A DNA stretch of 7,426 nt, taken from an uncultured Clostridia bacterium. Lineage in GTDB: Bacteria; Bacillota; Clostridia; Christensenellales; UBA1242. The notes below the pieces were generated by a model. The model made no database searches. It was not told the origin of the DNA and saw only the letters and a list, made by a program, of their open reading frames with translations. The first letter of the stretch is position 1. Each line of letters starts with the position of its first letter. Shown in pieces: positions 1 through 5,626 of the stretch. The position numbers were made by a program, and so were the translations under genes. Location of the stretch: NCBI GenBank assembly GCA_946487985.1, contig CAMLUY010000049.1:1-7426 (forward strand). The letters run 5' to 3'.

Positions 1-5
1 TCTTT

Positions 6-200
6 TCAATTTAAATCTTTAAAGTCCATCACGATAAAGACTTCGTTTTTACACTTTAAACATTTCATATTGTGCAGAAAATACCTCTTTTTTGGGTGAG
101 CCGGCCGATTGACAAGAACTCTGCATTCACTGCTATCGTCAGAGCCAAAACACTCCCCAAGGCATCTTCCGCAATGCGGGCAAAACAATTTTGTCTTCAC
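6..200 (-). CDS. Small cysteine-rich zinc-ribbon-like protein in the lexA operon
   Basis: A hypothetical protein of 64 residues; I do not recognise a named family with confidence. It has seven cysteines (7, 10, 13, 17, 26, 47, 50). The pairs CPHC at 7-10 and CLKC at 47-50 are spaced like the two knuckles of a zinc ribbon, and the layout resembles small Com-type zinc-binding proteins of phage Mu (a family resemblance only). There is no membrane segment or signal peptide, so it is probably cytoplasmic, binding nucleic acid or protein. I chose the GTG at 198-200 because AAAGGAGG (208-215) lies 7 bases upstream; the longer reading from an ATG at 248 would start inside lexA without a ribosome site. 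The ribosome site overlaps the lexA stop codon, and the gap is only 13 bases, so the two genes are almost certainly cotranscribed and translationally linked. It ends with TGA. The gene is well supported; its function is unknown. Confidence 0.72.
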   Translation of the reverse strand: MKTKLFCPHCGRCLGECFGSDDSSECRVLVNRPAHPKKRYFLHNMKCLKCKNEVFIVMDFKDLN

Positions 201-207
201 CAGGTCG

Positions 208-215
208 CCTCCTTT
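208..215 (-). promoter_or_regulatory. Ribosome binding site of the zinc-ribbon gene, overlapping the lexA stop
   Basis: AAAGGAGG on the minus strand shares bases with the lexA stop TAA (214-216) and stands 7 bases before the GTG at 198-200. It decides the start of the downstream gene and indicates translational linkage with lexA. Confidence 0.8.
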
Positions 216-810
216 AAAATTTGTGAATACATTGCTGCACAATGCCAAGTATCGCTACATCTTTTGCGATTATGTCGTTGTATTTTTCATTTTCTGGGTG
301 CAAAACAACATGCGTATTTTTTTTGTAAAAACGCTTTACTGTTGCACCATCATCAAGCAGTGCGACGACAATATCTCCGTTTTCCGCTGTGTCACATTTT
401 TTGATTACAAGCAGATCACCCGAGCGTATGCCCGCATCTTCCATGCTGTCACCTTGGGCATGCAACAGGAAGATTTCGCCATTGCCAAAAATTTCTGTTG
501 GCAGGCGATACACCGCTTCAATGTTGTCTTGTGCAAAAATAGGCTCTCCGCAACGAACTTCGCCGACGACTGGGGCTGTAATCGTTTGGCTGAAATTCAC
601 ATTGTATGAAAGGTCAATCGCACCGCTGCTGTCTTTTTTGATGAATTTTCGGTCCGCCAAAAGGTCAATGTACCTTTTCACCACCGAAAGGCTGGACAGC
701 TTAAACTGCTGTTGCAGTGTCCTGTAACTTGGGCTCTTGCCGTTGTTAATCTGATACATGCGCACAAATTCAAGCATACATTCAGCTTTGCGCTCGTCGA
801 TTATCTTCAC
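214..810 (-). CDS. lexA: LexA-type SOS repressor (self-cleaving, S24 family)
   Basis: A transcriptional repressor of the DNA-damage response that cleaves itself when RecA filaments form. The product is 198 residues, close to the usual LexA length of about 200. Residues 5-65 form a winged-helix DNA-binding domain, diverged from the classic LexA sequence (SPSYRTLQ where PSVREIG-like sequence is usual). Residues 79-198 are the S24 peptidase/dimerisation domain: cleavage-site loop VRCGEP with Cys87-Gly88, catalytic Ser122 in GDSMEDAGI, and Lys159 in ATVKRFY. These are all displaced by exactly 3 from E. coli Ala84-Gly85, Ser119 and Lys156. The Cys-Gly bond is the UmuD type rather than Ala-Gly. I chose GTG at 808-810 because AAAGGAGG lies 4 bases before it, as in the neighbouring degV-family gene; the ATG at 811-813 would leave one base of spacing. 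It is first in an operon behind an SOS box, so autoregulation is expected. A LexA paralogue or HdiR-like regulator is the main alternative. Confidence 0.9.
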   Translation of the reverse strand: MKIIDERKAECMLEFVRMYQINNGKSPSYRTLQQQFKLSSLSVVKRYIDLLADRKFIKKDSSGAIDLSYNVNFSQTITAPVVGEVRCGEPIFAQDNIEAVYRLPTEIFGNGEIFLLHAQGDSMEDAGIRSGDLLVIKKCDTAENGDIVVALLDDGATVKRFYKKNTHVVLHPENEKYNDIIAKDVAILGIVQQCIHKF

Positions 811-814
811 CATG

Positions 815-822
815 CCTCCTTT
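815..822 (-). promoter_or_regulatory. Ribosome binding site of lexA
   Basis: AAAGGAGG on the minus strand. Its spacing is 1 base to the ATG at 811-813 and 4 bases to the GTG at 808-810, which argues for the GTG as the working start. The plus-strand gene at 1058 shows the same 4-base spacing. Confidence 0.75.
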
Positions 823-830
823 TGCAATTA

Positions 831-853
831 TAAAAGAACATCGCGTTCTTTTA
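831..853. promoter_or_regulatory. SOS box (LexA operator) upstream of lexA
   Basis: A perfect inverted repeat TAAAAGAAC-ATCGC-GTTCTTTTA, with 9-base arms and a 5-base centre. Its core AGAACATCGCGTTCT matches the Bacillus-type consensus CGAACRNNNNGTTCG at every position except the outermost C/G pair. It lies just downstream of the lexA -10 element, roughly over +1 to +23 of the transcript, a standard position for blocking transcription. It therefore supports autoregulation of lexA and control of the gene that follows it. Confidence 0.9.
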
Positions 854-860
854 TGCCTTA

Positions 861-889
861 ATTATAGTGTAACCAAAACTAAAAATCAA
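861..889 (-). promoter_or_regulatory. Sigma-A type promoter of the lexA operon
   Basis: The -35 element TTGATT (884-889) and the -10 element TATAAT (861-866, perfect consensus) are 17 bases apart on the minus strand. Predicted transcription starts near 854, at the edge of the SOS palindrome. The layout is nearly identical to the valS promoter at 5432-5460. Confidence 0.82.
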
Positions 890-1003
890 GCGTTTGTGCC
901 AAAAAATAATATCTTTTTTTGTCGAAAATACGTTCTGGCAACAAATCGAGCATAACTTTCAGTCAAGAAAAGCTTTAAAAAGCAGACCAAAATAGTTTTT
1001 ATT

Positions 1004-1037
1004 TTGCTTTACATTATCAATATGAATATGATAAAAT
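1004..1037 (+). promoter_or_regulatory. Probable promoter of the DegV-family gene
   Basis: Two overlapping readings fit: TTTACA (1008-1013) with TAAAAT (1032-1037) at 18 bases, or TTGCTT (1004-1009) with TATGAT (1027-1032) at 17 bases. Either gives a start a short distance before GGAGG at 1049-1053. I cannot tell which is used. The remaining bases between this and the lexA promoter (890-1003) are AT-rich and hold nothing I can name. Confidence 0.55.
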
Positions 1038-1057
1038 GAAACTATATTGGAGGAAAA

Positions 1058-1894
1058 ATGAAATTTAAAATTGTTGCAGATGCCGCGTGTGATATTCCTG
1101 ACGCGTATAAAGACAAATTTGACATCACCATTATTCCTATTGAGGTGCGATTTGGCGAGGAACTGTATCCCGAAGGTCTTGAAACTCGTGAATTTTACAA
1201 AAAGGTTGAACAAAGCGATATAATACCAAAGACGTCAATGCCGAACGCATATAAATTCGAGAATTTTTTGAAGGATTACGCAAATAAAGACGACGTTTTC
1301 GTGATTGCTATATTGATTTCTATGGAGCTGAGCCCTACAAAATTGCAGGTGCAAATGGCCGCTGACAATCTTGGAATGAAAAACATTTTCATTGAAGAAA
1401 GCGCATCAGCAACCGTTGGACAGGGCGCAATAATCTGCGAACTTTGCAAATTTATTGAAAAAGAGCAAGATATTGAAAAAATCAAGCGCGAATTTTACAG
1501 ACTGCGTGACAGCATGCGAATTTTTGCAGTTGTCGATGACCTGAAATATCTTCGAAGCAGTGGGCGTCTTTCTGGGGCAAGCGCAGTGCTGGGCAAAATG
1601 CTGAACGTCAAGCCAATCATTGCCGTACAAGATGGAAAAATATTGAATATCGCAAAATGTATGGGCACTATTAAAGCTGACAACTTCATCATCGACAAAA
1701 TGAAAAATGTTGACAGCAACCACCCGCTTTATGTTGTCCATTCAGATACGCCTGAAAACGCAGAACGTTTAAAAAACAAAATCAAGCCGTTGCTTTCTGA
1801 AAACCAGGAAATTGTTGAAAGCGAAATCGGCTATGTCGTTGGTTCTCACGTAGGCCCAAAATGCTACGGTTATGGCTATTTTGAAAAGCAATAA
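1058..1894 (+). CDS. DegV/FakB-family fatty-acid-binding protein
   Basis: A cytoplasmic protein of the DegV family. Characterised members (FakB) bind a fatty acid and present it to the kinase FakA for phosphorylation, so that exogenous fatty acids enter phospholipid synthesis. The product is 278 residues, the usual length, and spans one DegV domain: N-terminal strand KIVADAACDIP (4-14), KTSMPN (58-63, family TSxP motif), ISMELSPTKLQ (87-97, family LSGT region), EESASATVGQG (113-123), LKYLRSSGRLSG (162-173, family GGR motif) and GSHVGPKCYG (262-271, family GTHxGPG with the His kept). Several glycine positions are substituted, so the ligand may differ. GGAGG lies 4 bases before the ATG. The gene stands alone, with its own promoter and terminator; no FakA kinase is in the window. 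The family is clear; the ligand is unknown. Confidence 0.93.
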   Translation: MKFKIVADAACDIPDAYKDKFDITIIPIEVRFGEELYPEGLETREFYKKVEQSDIIPKTSMPNAYKFENFLKDYANKDDVFVIAILISMELSPTKLQVQMAADNLGMKNIFIEESASATVGQGAIICELCKFIEKEQDIEKIKREFYRLRDSMRIFAVVDDLKYLRSSGRLSGASAVLGKMLNVKPIIAVQDGKILNIAKCMGTIKADNFIIDKMKNVDSNHPLYVVHSDTPENAERLKNKIKPLLSENQEIVESEIGYVVGSHVGPKCYGYGYFEKQ

Positions 1895-1908
1895 GTTTTT
1901 TTTCATAC

Positions 1909-1947
1909 ACAAAAAATCTTCTACTATCAATGTAGAAGATTTTTTGT
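1909..1947. terminator. Strong intrinsic terminator after the DegV-family gene
   Basis: A perfect 16-bp stem (1909-1924 with 1932-1947) around a 7-base loop, TATCAAT. The stem base is an A run on the left and TTTTTT on the right, so it can terminate transcription from either side. It follows the DegV stop by about 14 bases. Confidence 0.92.
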
Positions 1948-1974
1948 TGTTAATTTTCTTGAATTGTGCTGATT

Positions 1975-2014
1975 AAAATCGCAACTTGTGTTGTATGTCA
2001 CAAGCTGCGATTTT
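1975..2014 (-). terminator. Intrinsic terminator of the valS operon
   Basis: A stem of 16 positions with a single A/C mismatch (1975-1990 with 1999-2014) closes an 8-base loop. On the minus strand it ends in TTTT and lies 11 bases after the stop of the membrane-protein gene at 2026. It faces the DegV terminator, so the two convergent units are insulated from each other. Confidence 0.88.
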
Positions 2015-2025
2015 CGTATTAAATT

Positions 2026-2793
2026 TTATTTATCCTCACTTTTCGGTGGGGTTTGATTGGATCGGTCAGATATTGCAAACGCACCATCATTTTCAACAGC
2101 CGGTTGACTTTCAAAAGCCTTTGTTGCCAAGTGCTTTTCATAGAATTTGATGCCTAGTGAGCATTTTGTGCATTTGCCAATAATGAATTGAATCGCAAAG
2201 ACCAGTCCGCCAATAAAGTTGCAAAAAATGTCAATCATGGTATCGGTTACAAGCGGTGCATCCTGCCCTGGCAATGGCAGGCCTTGCGCGGTCTGATTGA
2301 AAAAGAGGTCGGCCGTCCATTCAGCAAGCTCCCACACCAGCTCACACATCATGGTGAAACAAAAACAAAATACTAGGACCGTCCATTTGCTGAGTTTTGA
2401 GTAGTTTTCAAGCCTTGCAACAATGAAAATTCCAGCAACGGAAAAGATATATCCAGCAAGCGTATGAATAAAAATGTCATACCAGCTGACAAGGTAGTAT
2501 ACGTTCAGCACGCTGCCGACAAAGCCGGCAAGCAGGCAGTAAAGCTGAATTGCGAAATAAATGAGGTTGTTCAAGCGTCGCCTAAAAATCAGCTCACCAA
2601 TCAACGGCAAGACTGTCACAGCCGCAATGCCGAATGAAGAAAATACGCGATTGTCAGGGTCGTCAATAGTGATATAATACACAGCCAAGGCAATGCAGGC
2701 AGCAAATTGAGCTGCCGTTATTGCCAAATTGACTGCCCTGAAAATTTTATCTTGTCGTGAAAGGGCGCTAAACTTTATCCATTTACTTTTCAT
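2026..2793 (-). CDS. YjdF/DUF2238-like integral membrane protein
   Basis: A 255-residue membrane protein of unknown function. About six hydrophobic segments can be read, near residues 22-41, 53-70, 77-98, 107-126, 137-153 and 185-206, followed by a polar, charged tail (about 210-255) that is probably cytoplasmic. Three polar motifs lie in or beside the membrane segments: YDIFIH (105-110) with Gly114, ELVWELAEW (151-159), and DTMIDIFCNFIGG (184-196). This His/Glu/Asp pattern resembles the conserved acidic and histidine residues of the YjdF/DUF2238 group, and could bind metal, which is inference. The tail also carries CTKC (208-211). Its start is bounded by an in-frame TGA two codons upstream; the ribosome site is weak (GGTG). 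It begins 22 bases after valS ends, with no promoter visible between, so it is probably cotranscribed with valS and poorly translated. Confidence 0.68.
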   Translation of the reverse strand: MKSKWIKFSALSRQDKIFRAVNLAITAAQFAACIALAVYYITIDDPDNRVFSSFGIAAVTVLPLIGELIFRRRLNNLIYFAIQLYCLLAGFVGSVLNVYYLVSWYDIFIHTLAGYIFSVAGIFIVARLENYSKLSKWTVLVFCFCFTMMCELVWELAEWTADLFFNQTAQGLPLPGQDAPLVTDTMIDIFCNFIGGLVFAIQFIIGKCTKCSLGIKFYEKHLATKAFESQPAVENDGAFAISDRSNQTPPKSEDK

Positions 2794-2815
2794 TTTTCAC
2801 CATTTAACTTGTTTT

Positions 2816-5410
2816 TTAAAACTTTGACAGCTCTGATTGCAAGCGCGAAAGCGCCTGTGTGTTTTTTTCAAGCTTGATTTTTTCGGCTTCAACAAGCTGA
2901 GCAGGCGCTTTGCCGACAAAGCCTGGGTTTGAAAGCATTTTTTGAGAGCGCGCGATTTCAAACTTCAAGCTTTCAATGTCGTTGTTGATGCGTTCAAGCT
3001 CCTTCTCATGGTCGACAAGCTCGCCCATCGGCAAAAAGATTTTAACTTTGCCGCAAATTAATTTTGCACATTTTTCTGTCGGCTCATGCGCGATTATTTC
3101 TGCCTTTGTGCCGTATGCAAGTTTTGCAACTTCATCAAGGTTTTCTCTCAGCATTCGATCGTCACCGTCAACAATAAAGAAAATGGAAGTGCGCTTGTTG
3201 TCTGGTACATTGTAGTTGCTGCGAGCATTTCTGATGGTCTTGATGATTTCAATGATTTCGCCAAAGTTGTTTGAAAGGTTTTTCACATCAACTTTCTTTG
3301 GGAAAGCCGTGCTCATGATTGTCTGCTGATGGTCTGGCAGCTCCTGATAAATCAGCTCGGTAATGAATGGCACAAACGGATGGAAAAGTTGAAGCAGTTT
3401 TTCAAAGGTATACAAAAGCACGTTTTGCGCGACCGTCTTGCGCTTGTCATTGCGGGAAAGGTCAACTTTGCAAAGCTCGATGTACCAGTCGCAGAACTTG
3501 GTAACTGTGAACTCAATCAAGCTGCTTGTTGCAACGCCAAGAGCGTACTTGTCTATATTTTTGTTCACCGACTTTATCAACTTGTCAAGCTCGCTCAAAA
3601 TGAACTTGTCTTTATCTTCAAGTTCAAGGCTTGAAAGCGGCATGATTTTTATGTCTTTCAGGTTTTGTGTAACAAACTTGCCAGCATTGTAAAGCTTATT
3701 CAAAAAGATTTTTGCCTCTTTTGCCTTTTCCTCGCCATACTTAATGTCAGTACCCATGCTCATACCATTGACAAGGCTGAGTCTGAGTGCGTCCGCGCCA
3801 TATTTTTCAATCATATCAATAGGGTCAACGCCGTTACCGAGGTGCTTTGACATTTTGACGCCATGTATATCGCGTACCAGGCCGTGAATGACTACGTCCT
3901 TGAATGGCACGTCCCCCATAAACTTGATGCCAGAGAACACCATCTTTGATACCCAGAAGGTAATGATGTCATAGCCTGTGACAAGCACTGAGGTTGGATA
4001 GTAGTATTTCAAATCCTCTGTCATCTCAGGGTAGCCAAGCGTTGTGAATGGCCAAAGTGCTGAGCTGAACCATGTATCAAGCACGTCATTATCCTGAGTG
4101 AGCGATGTGCTGCCGCATTGTGGGCAGGCTTTTGGCTGGTCTTCACTTGCAAAAGTATGTCCGTGCTCACATGTGTACACTGGAATGCGGTGGCCAAGCC
4201 AAATCTGGCGGCTGATGCACCAGTCTTGAATGTTTTCAAGCCAGTTGAGATAGGTTTTTTCATATCTTTTTGGGTGGAATTTGACTTTGCCCGTTTTGAC
4301 AGCGTCTATTGCAGGGGCAGCAAGCTCCTTCATGCGGACAAACCACTGAGTTGAAATCCTAGGCTCAGTGAAAGAGCCGCAGCGCTCGCATGTGCCCACC
4401 TGGTTTTTATATTTTTCCTTTTTTACCAGATATCCGCCATCAGCAAGCGCCTTTTCAATCATTGGGCGTGCTTCAATGCGGTCAATGCCTGCAAACTGCC
4501 CTGCCGCCTCGGTCAAGAGCCCATCATCACCAATACAATTTACCACTTCAAGGTTGTGGCGCAGCCCGACTTCATAGTCATTAGGGTCATGCGCAGGCGT
4601 GATTTTTACAGCGCCAGTACCAAAGCCCATTTCGCAGTATTCATCGCCAATAAGCTTGATTTTTTTGCCTACAAGCGGCAAAATCAAGTCTTTACCAATT
4701 TGACCTGCAAACCTTTTATCATTTGGGTTGACAGCAACAGCGGTATCGCCAAAGATGGTCTCAGGACGAGTTGTTGCAACAACCACCTCGCCGCTGCCAT
4801 CAGCAAAAGGATATCTGATGTACCAAAGAAAGGTGTTCTGGTCGATGTGTACGTTTTCATTGTCAGAAATTGTAGTGCGGCAGCTTGGGCAATAGTTGAC
4901 AACGCGCTTGCCCTTGTAAATCAAGCCCTCATCGTAGTACTTGCAAAAAACATGTCGCACAGCACGTGAGCGAACATCGTCCATGGTAAAGGCCAGCCTT
5001 GACCAATCGCAAGAAATGCCAAGCTTTTTCAGTTGGTCGCAAATGACATGGGTGTATTTATCATACCACTCCCAGCCGCGGCGCAAGAACTCCTCTCGAC
5101 CCACCGACTCTTTTGACAGTCCGTTGCGTTTGAGGTCTTTCACAAGCACCTGCTCTGTGGCAATGGCGGCATGGTCTGTGCCTGGCAGCCAAAGCGCGTT
5201 CAACCCCTGCATGCGTCTGGTACGAATGAGGATGTCCTGAATTGTATTGTCAAGAGCGTGACCGATGTGCGCCTTGCCTGTAACGTTCAGCGGCGGCATG
5301 ACAATGCTGTAGCTTTGCCTGCTGTCAGGCTTGTTTGTAAAATAGCCTCCTTTCAGCCATGTCTGATAAATTTGTGGTTCAAAAAGTTCTGGTGAATATG
5401 ATTTGTCCAT
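2816..5410 (-). CDS. valS: Valyl-tRNA synthetase
   Basis: A class Ia aminoacyl-tRNA synthetase that charges tRNA-Val with valine and hydrolyses mischarged threonine. The product is 864 residues, the usual bacterial length. Domains in order: the catalytic start PPLNVTGKAHIGH with HIGH at 48-51; a zinc knuckle from CPSC (174-177) and CERC (341-344) flanking the editing (CP1) domain, with TTRPET (213-218) and TPAHDPNDYEVG (271-282); DWCISRQIWLGHRIP (396-410); a second Cys cluster, C414 and CPQC (430-433); DVLDTWFSSALWP (442-454); KMSKH (519-523) in the place of KMSKS; the anticodon-binding helical domain (about 600-740, CDWYIE at 640-645); and a C-terminal coiled-coil tRNA-binding arm (about 797-864). 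AAAGGAG lies 5 bases before the ATG. Small departures from consensus are KMSKH, WLGH for WWGH, and PPLN for PPPN; every domain is intact, so it should be active. Confidence 0.97.
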   Translation of the reverse strand: MDKSYSPELFEPQIYQTWLKGGYFTNKPDSRQSYSIVMPPLNVTGKAHIGHALDNTIQDILIRTRRMQGLNALWLPGTDHAAIATEQVLVKDLKRNGLSKESVGREEFLRRGWEWYDKYTHVICDQLKKLGISCDWSRLAFTMDDVRSRAVRHVFCKYYDEGLIYKGKRVVNYCPSCRTTISDNENVHIDQNTFLWYIRYPFADGSGEVVVATTRPETIFGDTAVAVNPNDKRFAGQIGKDLILPLVGKKIKLIGDEYCEMGFGTGAVKITPAHDPNDYEVGLRHNLEVVNCIGDDGLLTEAAGQFAGIDRIEARPMIEKALADGGYLVKKEKYKNQVGTCERCGSFTEPRISTQWFVRMKELAAPAIDAVKTGKVKFHPKRYEKTYLNWLENIQDWCISRQIWLGHRIPVYTCEHGHTFASEDQPKACPQCGSTSLTQDNDVLDTWFSSALWPFTTLGYPEMTEDLKYYYPTSVLVTGYDIITFWVSKMVFSGIKFMGDVPFKDVVIHGLVRDIHGVKMSKHLGNGVDPIDMIEKYGADALRLSLVNGMSMGTDIKYGEEKAKEAKIFLNKLYNAGKFVTQNLKDIKIMPLSSLELEDKDKFILSELDKLIKSVNKNIDKYALGVATSSLIEFTVTKFCDWYIELCKVDLSRNDKRKTVAQNVLLYTFEKLLQLFHPFVPFITELIYQELPDHQQTIMSTAFPKKVDVKNLSNNFGEIIEIIKTIRNARSNYNVPDNKRTSIFFIVDGDDRMLRENLDEVAKLAYGTKAEIIAHEPTEKCAKLICGKVKIFLPMGELVDHEKELERINNDIESLKFEIARSQKMLSNPGFVGKAPAQLVEAEKIKLEKNTQALSRLQSELSKF

Positions 5411-5431
5411 TGTAGCTCCTTTATTATTTCA

Positions 5432-5460
5432 ATTATAGACATACTTCGCTCAAAAATCAA
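5432..5460 (-). promoter_or_regulatory. Sigma-A type promoter of valS
   Basis: TTGATT (5455-5460) and a perfect TATAAT (5432-5437) stand 17 bases apart on the minus strand. Transcription would start near 5425, leaving a leader of about 15 bases before the ATG. This leaves no room for a T-box leader, which controls many Bacillota valS genes. Confidence 0.82.
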
Positions 5461-5533
5461 GCAAACAACGACAAAACCTGCAAAAAAGGCAGCACAAAAA
5501 TACACTTGCACAAACATTTAAAAATAAAGTCAA

Positions 5534-5597
5534 AAAAAGCCTTCTTTTAATTGGCTTGATTTCAAATGAAACCTTGCACAATCGACGAAGGCCTTTT
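5534..5597 (-). terminator. Long-loop intrinsic terminator after the LRR gene
   Basis: An 11-bp stem (5587-5597 with 5534-5544; ten Watson-Crick pairs and one G-U on the minus strand) encloses 42 bases and is followed by a T run on the minus strand. The loop contains a smaller hairpin, GGTTTC-ATTT-GAAATC (5558-5573), so the RNA would be branched. It lies about 30 bases after the LRR stop codon at 5627 and before the valS promoter. The rest of the 5461-5626 gap is AT-rich, and I see no gene in it. Confidence 0.65.
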
Positions 5598-5626
5598 ATT
5601 GTAAAAATATTGTTTATTTTGAAATG

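Noticed and set aside
109..609. A 166-codon plus-strand frame opposite lexA
   Set aside because: It is the antisense shadow of a clear LexA gene, with no ribosome site or recognisable domain. The other long frames opposite valS and the LRR gene are rejected for the same reason.
827..832. A second TATAAT on the minus strand just before the lexA ribosome site
   Set aside because: No -35 element lies 16-18 bases upstream (the place reads CATAAA), and it is part of the A/T-rich flank of the SOS palindrome.
923..936. A possible second SOS box, CGAA-AATAC-GTTCT
   Set aside because: The left half is GAAA rather than GAAC, and the spacing is one base too short for the GAAC-N5-GTTC pattern.
5411..5460. 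A T-box or other riboswitch leader before valS
   Set aside because: A near-consensus promoter at 5432-5460 leaves only about 15 bases of leader, and no T-box sequence (UGGGUGG-like) is seen further upstream.
5461..5533. A small gene or RNA in the AT-rich stretch behind the valS promoter
   Set aside because: Only a weak 4-bp CTGC/GCAG hairpin is visible, with no start, ribosome site or convincing structure.
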